This document shows positions 27,291 to 35,148 of a DNA stretch of 64,000 nt, in pieces. The position numbers were made by a program, and so were the translations under genes. The stretch is from contig JADJWZ010000004.1 in assembly GCA_016716125.1 (NCBI GenBank), positions 124,001-188,000 on the forward strand, given 5' to 3'. This DNA is from Ignavibacteria bacterium (GTDB lineage Bacteria; Bacteroidota; Ignavibacteria; Tepidaquicellales; Tepidaquicellaceae). Positions within the stretch are counted from its first letter, which is position 1, and every line of letters begins with the position of its first letter. The notes beneath the pieces were generated by a model. It worked only from the letters and a program-made list of their open reading frames with translations, was not told the origin of the DNA and ran no database searches.

Positions 27291-27311
27291 CCCGGCATGA
27301 GTATTGCCGGG
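27291..27311 (-). promoter_or_regulatory. Hairpin in the rplL-rpoB intergenic region
   Basis: The arms CCCGGCA and TGCCGGG form a perfect GC-rich 7-bp stem with a 7-base loop. It lies about 50 bp after rplL and about 33 bp before the rpoB start. There is no U-run after the stem. In E. coli the same intergenic region carries a partial terminator and an RNase III site that lower rpoB relative to ribosomal protein synthesis. This hairpin could do a similar job, which is inference. Confidence 0.5.
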
Positions 27312-27362
27312 ACTATTATGGTTTTTTTAATATAATTTTTATAAAACAGAACAGTCAAAGAA

Positions 27363-27731
27363 TTATTTTACTTCGACTTTTGCGCCTACTGCTTCAAGGT
27401 CTGCCTTTAGCTTATCCGCATCTGCTTTTGAAATGTTTTCTTTAATTGGTTTCGGTGCGCTTTCAACAAGTGATTTAGCTTCCGTAAGTCCGAGTCCTGT
27501 TGCATTCTTTACAGCTTTGATCACGTTGATCTTCTGAGATCCTGCTTCAGCAAGTATAACTGTAAATTCAGTCTGCTCTTCTACCGGAGCTGCCGCAGCT
27601 GTCGGCGCTCCTCCCATCATTACAGGCGCTGCTGCTGTTACTCCGAATCTGTCTTCCAGAATTTTCTTTAATTCTGAAGCCTGAGTTAATGTTAACTCTC
27701 CGATTTTATCTGCAATTTCTTCTACTGACAT
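27363..27731 (-). CDS. rplL: Ribosomal protein bL12 (L7/L12)
   Basis: The 122-residue protein has an N-terminal dimerisation domain (MSVEEIADKIGELTLTQASE), an Ala-rich hinge (about 34-52) and a C-terminal factor-binding domain (EFTVILAEAGSQKINVIKAV and GLGLTEAKSLVE). L12 forms the flexible ribosomal stalk with L10. A good ribosome-binding sequence AGAGGT precedes the ATG. It follows rplJ by 47 bp. Confidence 0.97.
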   Translation of the reverse strand: MSVEEIADKIGELTLTQASELKKILEDRFGVTAAAPVMMGGAPTAAAAPVEEQTEFTVILAEAGSQKINVIKAVKNATGLGLTEAKSLVESAPKPIKENISKADADKLKADLEAVGAKVEVK

Positions 27732-27778
27732 TTTGATTTTACCTCTTTTTAATTTTTTAGTTTATTAATAATTATTTT

Positions 27779-28312
27779 TTAAGCTGCGCGTTTCTTTGCA
27801 GCTTCCTCTATTACACTGGAAAGATCCCTCATCACTGCATTGATCGAACCAACTATACCGCTTATTGGTGAATCAAGTGAACCGAGGATTGACGCTATCA
27901 CTTCTTCTTTTGTCGGAAGCGAAGCCAGTGTATTGAGCTGTTTCGAATCATATGCTTCATTCTCTACTATTGCAATCTTGAGCTTTGGTCTCTCAATTTT
28001 GTCAAAAAATTTCTTCAGGATTTTTGCCGGCGCTACGGGGTTTTCTTTTGCAAATACAATTCCCGTCGGTCCGTTCAGCATTTCATCGAGCTTTTCGAAA
28101 TGAGTTGAATATTTGTCTGTCTCCTTTAAAGCCCTGACCGTTAAAGTATTTTTCAATACCTTATACTTAAGTCCGGATTTAAAAAATTCACTTCTTAATT
28201 CATTCACTTCCTCGACAGTCAATCCGGTGAAATCAGTAAAGTATATAGCCTCAGAGGAATCAAGCATTTCTTTGATATCCCTGATTGACTCTACTTTCTG
28301 TTCTTTTTTCAT
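27779..28312 (-). CDS. rplJ: Ribosomal protein uL10
   Basis: The 177-residue protein has the conserved N-terminal IYFTDFTGLTVEEVNELR, a KVLKNTLTVRAL segment and a C-terminal helix that anchors L12 dimers. L10 is the stalk base on 23S rRNA. The 94-bp leader upstream contains a strong hairpin (28347-28373) that may be an L10 autoregulation site. Confidence 0.96.
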   Translation of the reverse strand: MKKEQKVESIRDIKEMLDSSEAIYFTDFTGLTVEEVNELRSEFFKSGLKYKVLKNTLTVRALKETDKYSTHFEKLDEMLNGPTGIVFAKENPVAPAKILKKFFDKIERPKLKIAIVENEAYDSKQLNTLASLPTKEEVIASILGSLDSPISGIVGSINAVMRDLSSVIEEAAKKRAA

Positions 28313-28346
28313 AATTTAGCTTTTTAAAGTAATTGTTTAGATCTGT

Positions 28347-28373
28347 TTTGTCTACCCGAAGCTGGTAAACAAA
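28347..28373 (-). promoter_or_regulatory. Candidate L10 leader hairpin upstream of rplJ
   Basis: On the minus strand the arms TTTGTTTACC and GGTAGACAAA form a 10-bp stem (one U-G pair) around AGCTTCG. It is in the rplA-rplJ gap, about 35 bp before the rplJ start. L10-L12 complexes are known to bind an mRNA leader at this position in many bacteria and to repress rplJL. The hairpin size and place fit, but the full kink-turn consensus was not verified. Confidence 0.45.
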
Positions 28374-28406
28374 TTATATGTTTGTTGAGTGCGTAAATTC
28401 TTTTTT

Positions 28407-29111
28407 TTATGCCGCTTTCTTAACCATACCCTGATTTTTATCAATCTTTATTCCGGGTCCCATTGTCGTCGACAATGTTATGCTTTTTACATAAGTACCT
28501 TTTGCCGCAGCCGGTTTCAATTTTATAATTGTATCAATAAATGCTGTAATATTTTCCGTAAGTTTGCTTTCATCAAATGAAACTTTTCCAACTATTGAAT
28601 GAACAATACCTGTCTTGTCAACTCTGAAATCAATCTTTCCCGCTTTGACATCTTTAACCGCCTGACCAATGTTCGGAGTTACTGTTCCGCTTTTTGGATT
28701 TGGCATAAGTCCTCTCGGTCCGAGTATCTTTCCTATTTTTCCTAACTCAGCCATTGTGTCCGGCGCAGCAATAATTACATCAATGTCAGTCCAGCCTTCC
28801 TGTATTTTTTTTACATAATCCTCATACCCGACGTGATCTGCTCCCGCTTCTCTTGCTTCATCATGCTTTTCCGGCTTTGCTATAACAAGCACTCTTACGG
28901 TTTTACCTGTTCCGTGCGGCAAAGAGACGGTTCCTCTTACAACCTGATCCGCATGTTTAGGATCTACACCTAATCTTACCGCTACATCAACTGATTCATC
29001 AAATTTTGCAGAAGCTGTTTTCTTAAGTTCTGTAACTCCGGTCTTAAGATCATATTCCTTTTCTATATCAACTTTCTTCAGAATGTCTTTTTGCTTTTTT
29101 GTTAATTTCAT
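28407..29111 (-). CDS. rplA: Ribosomal protein uL1
   Basis: The 234-residue protein contains the family pattern VRLGVDPKHADQVVRGTVSL, PHGTGKTVRVLVIA, GKILGPRGLMPNPKSGTVT and the C-terminal YVKSITLSTTMGPGIKID. L1 binds 23S rRNA at the mobile L1 stalk and often represses its own operon. It lies 73 bp after rplK in the standard order. Confidence 0.97.
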   Translation of the reverse strand: MKLTKKQKDILKKVDIEKEYDLKTGVTELKKTASAKFDESVDVAVRLGVDPKHADQVVRGTVSLPHGTGKTVRVLVIAKPEKHDEAREAGADHVGYEDYVKKIQEGWTDIDVIIAAPDTMAELGKIGKILGPRGLMPNPKSGTVTPNIGQAVKDVKAGKIDFRVDKTGIVHSIVGKVSFDESKLTENITAFIDTIIKLKPAAAKGTYVKSITLSTTMGPGIKIDKNQGMVKKAA

Positions 29112-29184
29112 TTTTAAAAATTAAAAAATTTATATTTAATATTTTACTTGTGTTTGTTTACTGAAGTTCAAAAATTAACCGGTA

Positions 29185-29610
29185 TTATTTCTCTACCGAT
29201 AACCCCATACTTCTGGCAGTACCTGCTATCATTCTCATTGCCGCTTCCACATCATGAACATTAAGATCTGGCATTTTTGTCTCAGCGATTTCTCTCAGTT
29301 GCTGCTGAGTAACTTTACCGACTTTATTTTTATTCGGAATACCGGATCCCTTTTCAATTCCCAGAGCTTTAAGCAGAAGCACAGCAGCAGGTGGTGTCTT
29401 AGTGATAAATGTAAATGATTTATCTGAAAATACCGTTATCACTACAGGAATAAGATATCCCTTTTTATCCTGTGTCCTTGCATTGAATTGTTTGCAGAAC
29501 TCCATTCCGTTTACGCCTCTCTGTCCGAGGGCAGGTCCGACCGGAGGCGCCATTGTTGCAGCTCCCGCCGGTATCTGTAATTTTATAAAACCTGTTATCT
29601 TTTTTGCCAT
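29185..29610 (-). CDS. rplK: Ribosomal protein uL11
   Basis: The 141-residue protein has the signature KLQIPAGAATMAPPVGPALG (about 9-28), RGVNGMEFCKQFN, and the C-terminal rRNA-binding KVTQQQLREIAETKMPDLN and GTARSMGLSVEK. L11 binds the GTPase-associated region of 23S rRNA. It starts 20 bp after nusG. Confidence 0.97.
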   Translation of the reverse strand: MAKKITGFIKLQIPAGAATMAPPVGPALGQRGVNGMEFCKQFNARTQDKKGYLIPVVITVFSDKSFTFITKTPPAAVLLLKALGIEKGSGIPNKNKVGKVTQQQLREIAETKMPDLNVHDVEAAMRMIAGTARSMGLSVEK

Positions 29611-29630
29611 TATATATAATTATTAAAAAT

Positions 29631-30284
29631 TTATTTTTCTTTTTCTACCTGTGTTAATTCAAGCTCAATAGGAGTCTTTCTTCCGAATATGCTTACCATG
29701 ACTTTCACTTTAAACTTTTCCAGATTTACTTCCAGTATATTTCCGCTGAAATTATTAAAAGGTCCGCTGGTTACTTTTACAGGATCTCCTACATTCAGCT
29801 GAATATCAAGTTTTTCTTTTTCACCTTCCTCATTTAGGATAGACTTGATTCTCTTTACTTCATCATACTTTAATGGGATCGGTTCAAGCTTAGTTCCTTT
29901 CACGCTTTTGGATCCCACCATGTTTATTATTGACGGCGTTTTGGAAATGAAATCCCTGATCTTGTCATCCAGATCAGCTTCAATGAGTATGTAACCGGGT
30001 AAAAAATTCTTGAATTTTACTTTCTTCTTTCCGCCTTTAACTTCAAATACTTTTTCCAGAGGAATTAGAACATTGTTTATCCTGTCATGTAATTTTTCAT
30101 TTCTGATTTCATTATCAAGATATGCCTTTACTTTATTTTCATGTCCGGATATGATCCTTACTGCATACCATTTAAAGATCTCCGATTCCTCTTCAGCCTG
30201 CTCTTCCGGCTTTACTTCTGCATCCTGTTCTTCTTCAGATAATATTTCTTCAGACTTGTCGTTTAACTTTTTTTCCTCTGCCAT
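29631..30284 (-). CDS. nusG: Transcription factor NusG
   Basis: The protein has 217 residues. An acidic extension of about 37 residues precedes the NGN domain (FKWYAVRIISGHENKVKAYL, LIPLEKVFEVKGGKKK, FLPGYILIEADL). The C-terminal KOW motif is VGDPVKVTSGPFNNFSGNIL. NusG couples RNA polymerase to Rho or the ribosome. The acidic N-terminal extension (EEEQDAEVKPEEQAEEESE) is longer than in E. coli. It follows secE by 14 bp. Confidence 0.95.
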   Translation of the reverse strand: MAEEKKLNDKSEEILSEEEQDAEVKPEEQAEEESEIFKWYAVRIISGHENKVKAYLDNEIRNEKLHDRINNVLIPLEKVFEVKGGKKKVKFKNFLPGYILIEADLDDKIRDFISKTPSIINMVGSKSVKGTKLEPIPLKYDEVKRIKSILNEEGEKEKLDIQLNVGDPVKVTSGPFNNFSGNILEVNLEKFKVKVMVSIFGRKTPIELELTQVEKEK

Positions 30285-30298
30285 TTATATATGTATTA

Positions 30299-30481
30299 TT
30301 AAAATATCGCTTTCAACAGTTCGCTGATGCCTTTATCTATCAGATACACAAGTGCTGCTGATAAAAGCATGGTAACCACCACTACTTTAGTAGAATCTAT
30401 AAGCTCCTCTTTCTTAGGCCAGGAAACTTTCTTCATCTCCTTATATATATCCTCGAAAAAATTTATTATCTTATCTTTCAT
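30299..30481 (-). CDS. secE: Preprotein translocase subunit SecE
   Basis: A 60-residue protein with an amphipathic N-terminal helix, the conserved KKVSWPKKEELIDST segment and one membrane helix (about 33-52). This is the minimal single-helix SecE. It stabilises SecY in the translocon. Position between tRNA-Trp and nusG is standard. Confidence 0.95.
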   Translation of the reverse strand: MKDKIINFFEDIYKEMKKVSWPKKEELIDSTKVVVVTMLLSAALVYLIDKGISELLKAIF

Positions 30482-30532
30482 ATAATTTGCATTTTTTTTG
30501 CATTTTTGAATAAAATTTTAAACTGCAATTTG

Positions 30533-30605
30533 CACGGGAGGAGGGACTCGAACCCCCAACCAACGGTTTTGGAGACCGCTACTCTACCAATTGAGCTACA
30601 CCCGC
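30533..30605 (-). tRNA. tRNA-Trp (CCA anticodon)
   Basis: A 73-base cloverleaf on the minus strand. The D arm is TAGCTCAATTGGTAGAG, the anticodon loop is CTCCAAA with anticodon CCA, and the T loop is TTCGAGT. The acceptor stem has one apparent T-T mismatch and a terminal G-T pair. CCA is not encoded. It lies between rpmG and secE. Confidence 0.93.
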
Positions 30606-30625
30606 AGTTAGCCTGACAGAGATGA

Positions 30626-30799
30626 TCATTTAGATTCCCTGTGAAGAATATGCTGCCTGGTCCACTTACAATATTTTTTTAACTCAATTCTCTCCTTGGT
30701 ATTTACTCTGTTCTTGAATGATACATATACAGATTTTCCCTTATGAGGTCCCTCTATACTTACGAGTTTTATCTTTACTCTTGATCCTTCTTTTGCCAT
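30626..30799 (-). CDS. rpmG: Ribosomal protein bL33
   Basis: The protein has 57 residues beginning MAKEGSRVKIKLVSIEG, with the typical YVSFKNRVNTKERIELKKYC and the C-terminal RQHILHRESK. Only one cysteine is present, so this is the zinc-free form of L33. The gene sits between tRNA-Thr and tRNA-Trp, where many bacteria keep tuf (elongation factor Tu). tuf is missing here. Confidence 0.95.
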   Translation of the reverse strand: MAKEGSRVKIKLVSIEGPHKGKSVYVSFKNRVNTKERIELKKYCKWTRQHILHRESK

Positions 30800-30975
30800 T
30801 TTATTTTTTTACTAAAATTATTGATGATCTAATTTAATATTCTAAATGCTGATTTGATTTTATAATTAAATTTGTCAGCTGAAATGTTTTCGATTCTCTC
30901 TATTGGTAATATGGTAATATACAGATATTTTTTTTCAGGAATGTTATTAAACTTTTATTTTCTTTATTGATTCAG

Positions 30976-31048
30976 AGCTGATGACCGGGATTGAACCGGT
31001 GACCTCATCCTTACCAAGGATGTGCTCTACCAACTGAGCTACATCAGC
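30976..31048 (-). tRNA. tRNA-Thr (GGT anticodon)
   Basis: A 73-base minus-strand cloverleaf with perfect 7-bp acceptor arms GCTGATG/CATCAGC, anticodon loop TTGGTAA (GGT) and T loop TTCAATC. CCA is not encoded. Confidence 0.96.
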
Positions 31049-31062
31049 TTTTCAGTTTGCTG

Positions 31063-31135
31063 AGCGGGAGACGAGACTCGAACTCGCGACCAACAGCTTG
31101 GAAGGCTGTGACTCTACCAACTGAGTTACTCCCGC
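31063..31135 (-). tRNA. tRNA-Gly (TCC anticodon)
   Basis: A 73-base minus-strand cloverleaf with perfect acceptor arms GCGGGAG/CTCCCGC, anticodon loop CTTCCAA (TCC) and T loop TTCGAGT. It is 14 bp upstream of tRNA-Thr in the same transcript. Confidence 0.96.
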
Positions 31136-31264
31136 TTAAATTTTTTCCTTTTTAATTTTATACAACTTTGTCTCTTCAACGTCTTTCCAAATCTCCTTTG
31201 ACTCTGTGAAAAATGTAAACGGGAAAATCCTGCCAGATGAATTATCCCCGGGAATTTTATTAAG

Positions 31265-31347
31265 TGGGTAGGGAAGGATTCGAACCTCCGAAGACCTGAG
31301 TCGACAGATTTACAGTCTGTTGCGTTTAACCACTTCGCTACCTACCC
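31265..31347 (-). tRNA. tRNA-Tyr (GTA anticodon)
   Basis: An 83-base minus-strand cloverleaf with a long variable arm as expected for bacterial tRNA-Tyr. The acceptor arms are GGGTAGG/CCTACCC, the anticodon loop CTGTAAA (GTA) and the T loop TTCGAAT. It is the first gene of the tRNA/rpmG/secE/nusG operon. Confidence 0.96.
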
Positions 31348-31372
31348 GTATAACCCAATAAATTTCTTATCA

Positions 31373-31401
31373 ATTATAGCAAAGGACGTTAAAAATATCA
31401 A
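31373..31401 (-). promoter_or_regulatory. Sigma-70-type promoter for the tRNA-Tyr ... nusG operon
   Basis: On the minus strand TTGATA (31396-31401) and TATAAT (31373-31378) are separated by exactly 17 bases. Ten of twelve or more consensus positions match. The expected start point is about 20 bp before the tRNA-Tyr 5' end. This is the clearest promoter in the window. Confidence 0.82.
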
Positions 31402-31500
31402 AATTAACATTTTAAATCAACTCATATTTTGATATTAGATAAGCTTTTTTTTGACTGTGTATATAGGTTGTATGTAAGTATTAATTATAAATTCCTTAAA

Positions 31501-32985
31501 TCACAGTAAACTCAGTTTAAACAAACTGTCTATTTTCACTTTCTGATTACGAAGATTATTTATTCTCTCAAGTATAGATTGTCTTTCATCATTGCTGTAT
31601 AGATTTTCTTCAACATCTTCTGAAATTACTTCATACAGTGCCAGATTAATTTCTTTTCCAAAGTCCTTATAATTATAGTCTCCTTTTCTTTCCGTGTTAA
31701 CAAGTATCGCCTGTCCAACGGTATAATCTCCGTCTATATTTTTTATAGCGACTATTGTCCTCGTATCCGGCTCTCTGCAAAGGTATATCCCGTCATCCTT
31801 TATCTCCATTACTCTTGCTGAAATAATCCTCGTAATGGATCCCGGATTTCCTGACGAACTTAAATTAACAAGCATTTTATCCTGCTCCCTGATTTCTCTT
31901 TCAAGTTCATTATATTTCACAACTGATGCGATCTTCTTGTTTAACAAACTAATGTTTGCTTCCAGAATATTTATGTCCCTGTACATTGTTGTTTCAGGAA
32001 ACACTGTCAGTATCAGTTTTGCATTATTAAGTTCATTAAGTGCTTCACTGAATTTTCCCAGTCCGTTCAGTTTTTTCCCGTTTGATATTTTTTGCGAATA
32101 TTCTCCGTAAGCAACATTATATATATTATTAAATAAAATTTTTGAATCTTCCGGATCCAGAGTGCTTTTAATTTTATTATAATACTTTAGAGCAAGCTTC
32201 CAGTCATCTTTATAATAAATACTTGATATCTGAAATGAATAATTATTTATCCTGTCTAAAGCTCTAAATTTATTTTTTCCGTCTGAATAATTTCTGAGAA
32301 AGGTCTCATACTTTCCTATCATCTTCTCCATTGTTCTGAGATCATTTGCTTTGTCAGTCTTTACAAGTTCTGCATAATCCCTGTCCTCTTTTAAAATAAA
32401 AGTGTAATATCCCAGATAACCCAGCGCTGAAAGTATTGCAATTATAATTACTATTATCAGAATATTAGTATAAAGTCTTCTGCGTTTCTGCTCAGGAATT
32501 TTTTCTCTGATTACATCAAGTCTTGTATTAACGAAATTCGTCTCGGTCTCATCAGTATATTTTATTACATTTTTATAATAGATCTCCGCCGCCCTGTAAT
32601 CTTTGTTGCCGAACGCCTCGTCTCCGCTGCTCATTAGATTGATCTTGTTATTGATCAGCGCAACTGCTTTGTTGTAAAGATTTTTTAATTCGGAATTTCT
32701 TCTGTCAAGTTTCAGATACTGCTTGCCTTCAAAGATCGCTTCCGAAAACTGATTCCTGTTAATAAGGTATTCAATATTAATAATGGCTTCTCTTATCGTC
32801 ACTTCATCGTTTTCATCCCTGATCTTTTCTCCGCACCCGTACACTGCGCAGCCTTTGTTTTCAGCCCAACAGTCTCTGTGATATGGCGAGCTGCATGAAT
32901 TACAGAATATCGCTTCTGTATCATTTTTTATCGGCATCTGACAAAATGTGCAGATATTCTTGACAGGTTTTAAGAGATCGTCCAT
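31501..32985 (-). CDS. RING/zinc-ribbon membrane protein with TPR-like regions
   Basis: The protein has 494 residues. Its N-terminus (about 11-56) has eight potential zinc ligands in the order C-x2-C, C-x2-C, H-x2-C, C-x4-C (CTFC, CNSC, HRDC, CAVYGC), with SPYHRDCWAE like prokaryotic RING-finger proteins. Helical repeats follow (about 68-165, with SSGDEAFGNKDYRAAEIYYK like a TPR), then one membrane segment (about 174-197). The long C-terminal helical region has further TPR-like units and ends in a beta-rich part. The partner or process is unknown. It is transcribed alone, on the same strand as the tRNA operon downstream. Confidence 0.8.
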   Translation of the reverse strand: MDDLLKPVKNICTFCQMPIKNDTEAIFCNSCSSPYHRDCWAENKGCAVYGCGEKIRDENDEVTIREAIINIEYLINRNQFSEAIFEGKQYLKLDRRNSELKNLYNKAVALINNKINLMSSGDEAFGNKDYRAAEIYYKNVIKYTDETETNFVNTRLDVIREKIPEQKRRRLYTNILIIVIIIAILSALGYLGYYTFILKEDRDYAELVKTDKANDLRTMEKMIGKYETFLRNYSDGKNKFRALDRINNYSFQISSIYYKDDWKLALKYYNKIKSTLDPEDSKILFNNIYNVAYGEYSQKISNGKKLNGLGKFSEALNELNNAKLILTVFPETTMYRDINILEANISLLNKKIASVVKYNELEREIREQDKMLVNLSSSGNPGSITRIISARVMEIKDDGIYLCREPDTRTIVAIKNIDGDYTVGQAILVNTERKGDYNYKDFGKEINLALYEVISEDVEENLYSNDERQSILERINNLRNQKVKIDSLFKLSLL

Positions 32986-33032
32986 TGATTGGAAATTAAA
33001 TTTCCGTGTAGTTTAATTTAAAATAACAAAAT

Positions 33033-33806
33033 TCAAATTCCGCTAAAATACAATTTAATTAATATACTTACACCAATAATTACCAACAACATTCCCATTA
33101 CATTGTTCAGAATTTTTAATGTCGCAGGATTTATTTTAAGTGAATTTTTTGAAACGAATTTAACAAGTAAATAAAACCAGAATGTAGTCCCTGCAAATAC
33201 TCCGATCGCAAGAAATAATCCGGTGATAAAATTAGAATCAATCAAGCCGTAACTTTTCAGATAACTGACAATCGCGAACCATGAAGCAGGTAAAGTGGGT
33301 GATGAAAGGCAAGACACTATGCCCGCTATAAAACTCATAGTAATATTACTATGATGCTTTTCGAGAACTTTTGTACGTAATATTTTATCAATTCGGGATT
33401 CAGTTTTCTTGAATACTTTTTCAACCTTATCAAACTTTTTTTTGAATTTCGGTTTTTCCGGTTCAGCCAGATGCTGTGAAAAATCCTGCTTTGTAAATAT
33501 AATTTTTAATCCGTAAATGATTACAAATAAACTTCCGCATAATGCCAGTATCAGTTTCAATATATCGGAATTTTCCGAAAAGTAATTCAGAATATTTTCG
33601 GGAAGCAGACTTGATATCAGCGCGACTCCTCCGAATGAAACTAATATATAGATCATGTCGATAAATCCCGCTCCGGCCCCTATTGCTATTCCGTTTTTGA
33701 TCTGATTCTTTAATCCCTGTTGTATTATCTGAAAATAAGTCGGTCCCAGAGGCGGTATTGAAACAATGAAACCTAATATTATACCTAATATTAATCCTGA
33801 TATCAA
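33033..33806 (-). CDS. LysE-family membrane transporter
   Basis: The protein has 257 residues and six hydrophobic segments. The N-terminus GFIVSIPPLGPTYFQIIQQG (with the P-x-G-P pattern) and GIAIGAGAGFIDMIYIL match the LysE/RhtB amino-acid exporter family. A charged cytoplasmic loop of about 45 residues (KPKFKKKFDKVEKVFKKTES) between helices 3 and 4 is longer than usual. The substrate cannot be told from sequence. It starts 101 bp from a divergent small gene. Confidence 0.8.
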   Translation of the reverse strand: MISGLILGIILGFIVSIPPLGPTYFQIIQQGLKNQIKNGIAIGAGAGFIDMIYILVSFGGVALISSLLPENILNYFSENSDILKLILALCGSLFVIIYGLKIIFTKQDFSQHLAEPEKPKFKKKFDKVEKVFKKTESRIDKILRTKVLEKHHSNITMSFIAGIVSCLSSPTLPASWFAIVSYLKSYGLIDSNFITGLFLAIGVFAGTTFWFYLLVKFVSKNSLKINPATLKILNNVMGMLLVIIGVSILIKLYFSGI

Positions 33807-33907
33807 ATAAAAATTTTAGTTAAATTAGTTAAACACATTTTCATATTCAATTAAATTGATTAATTTCCTGTAAGCAGATTTATCTGTTCTGTCTATAATT
33901 TTACAAA

Positions 33908-34150
33908 ATGAATTTAAGAAAAATTTTAGCTGCTGTTTTTATTGTATTTTCACTTTCGTTTTCCTATTCGAACGTGGTATATACTTCTTATCATAAACAG
34001 GCAGTTGTATATATATTAGAATCAGATAAAGACAATATTACTGATGGGTTCTTAAAAGATAATGATAAACTCAAAATGAAAATTTATACATCTTTGTCAA
34101 TAAGAGTGTTCATTCTGAATTCAGAGAAAATTTATATTAATTCTTCCTGA
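33908..34150 (+). CDS. Small exported protein of unknown function
   Basis: An 80-codon ORF with a signal-peptide-like start (MNLRKILAAVFIVFSLSFSYS) and a short hydrophilic remainder. It is divergent from the LysE-family gene and convergent with the lipoprotein gene. The export signal and free-standing position support a real gene. Nothing in the mature part is recognisable. Confidence 0.5.
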   Translation: MNLRKILAAVFIVFSLSFSYSNVVYTSYHKQAVVYILESDKDNITDGFLKDNDKLKMKIYTSLSIRVFILNSEKIYINSS

Positions 34151-34196
34151 ATAGTTTAGATTTAACCTGAATTAATCCGCACCTTTCTTTTAAATC

Positions 34197-34808
34197 TTAT
34201 CTGAACTCTTTATCAATCACGTCGATCTCTCCGGGATATGAAATACCTCCCAGAAATGTATCTATAGTCGGTTTGATTTTTAATGTAAGTCTAGAACTCG
34301 AACCGGACTTTCCTCCTATTGCAAGCGCAAGGTTCAGTATATTTTCATAGCTCTTATCTGCAAAGATACGGAAAAGATCTATTGTAACAGGGATTGGGAT
34401 CGTAGTTGACTTACCTACCCCCGGAACTTCAATAGTTTTATCAATCTCACCTGTAATGATTTCCTTATTATCAATTAATAGTCTCCAGTCAAGACTTTTT
34501 ATAAGTGAGGATGTTTCTTTCGTACCGCCGGGATAAGTGTCCGGATTTTTTGCGATAAGATTTACGGTGAATTTTGTCGGCAGCTGTCCCGATGCAAATG
34601 CAGCAATTAATTTTCCTCCGTCCAGAATATTCAGATCATTCAGTGAACTTATATTGTTCAGCCTGACTCCCGCTATATTTAATCCGTCTACTTTACCCAG
34701 TTTAAACTTCAGTCTTTGAGCATTTTCCATTGTATCCTTTATACCTGAACATCCGGTTATTAATACCGGAATTAGTAATATCAGAAAATAAAATCCAATT
34801 TTTTTCAT
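34197..34808 (-). CDS. Lipoprotein with LEA14-like domain
   Basis: The protein has 203 residues. The signal ends in a lipobox (LITGCS, Cys at about 20). The mature part alternates beta strands (LKFKLGKVDGLNIAGVRLNN, FTVNLIAKNP, WRLLIDNKEIITGEI, STTIPIPVTIDLF), a pattern like the LEA type 2/WHy fold. The function is unknown. It is transcribed alone, downstream of the tRNA-Ser terminator. Confidence 0.72.
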   Translation of the reverse strand: MKKIGFYFLILLIPVLITGCSGIKDTMENAQRLKFKLGKVDGLNIAGVRLNNISSLNDLNILDGGKLIAAFASGQLPTKFTVNLIAKNPDTYPGGTKETSSLIKSLDWRLLIDNKEIITGEIDKTIEVPGVGKSTTIPIPVTIDLFRIFADKSYENILNLALAIGGKSGSSSRLTLKIKPTIDTFLGGISYPGEIDVIDKEFR

Positions 34809-34837
34809 TTAAATATTTTAAAAGTTTATAAAATTTA

Positions 34838-34880
34838 AAAAAGTCCGTACTGAATATTAATATTCTGCTACGGACTTTTT
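34838..34880 (-). terminator. Intrinsic terminator downstream of tRNA-Ser
   Basis: The arms AAAAAGTCCGTA and TACGGACTTTTT form a perfect 12-bp stem with a 19-base loop that itself can pair (GAATATTAATATTC). The A/T ends make it work in either direction. It lies 45 bp after the tRNA-Ser 3' end and before the lipoprotein gene. Confidence 0.85.
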
Positions 34881-34924
34881 AAAATATATATTAAATCAAT
34901 ATTTCACATTAACACTATTTATTG

Positions 34925-35011
34925 CAGAGAGAGAGGGATTCGAACCCCCGGTGACCGTAAGGCCACAACGGTTTTCAAGACCGCCGCATTCAACCACTCT
35001 GCCATCTCTCT
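34925..35011 (-). tRNA. tRNA-Ser (TGA anticodon)
   Basis: An 87-base minus-strand cloverleaf with perfect acceptor arms AGAGAGA/TCTCTCT, discriminator G, anticodon loop CTTGAAA (TGA) and a long variable arm typical of serine tRNAs (GTGGCCTTACGGTCACC region). Confidence 0.96.
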
Positions 35012-35027
35012 GTATCCTTTTTAAAAC

Positions 35028-35056
35028 TTTACAAAATTACGAAATTGGATTCACAA
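35028..35056 (-). promoter_or_regulatory. Possible promoter of tRNA-Ser
   Basis: TTGTGA (35051-35056) and TGTAAA (35028-35033) are spaced 17 bases apart, each matching four of six consensus positions. A start about 10 bp before the tRNA would follow. The match is weak, and the tRNA could also be read from the truB operon, since no terminator was seen between them. Confidence 0.35.
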
Positions 35057-35148
35057 ATTAAAGAATTAAAAGTTATTAATTTAATTTAAAAATCCTGTTT
35101 ATCTCATTATTTAAATTTACTTAACTTTTTTCTAACAATACCTGAAGA

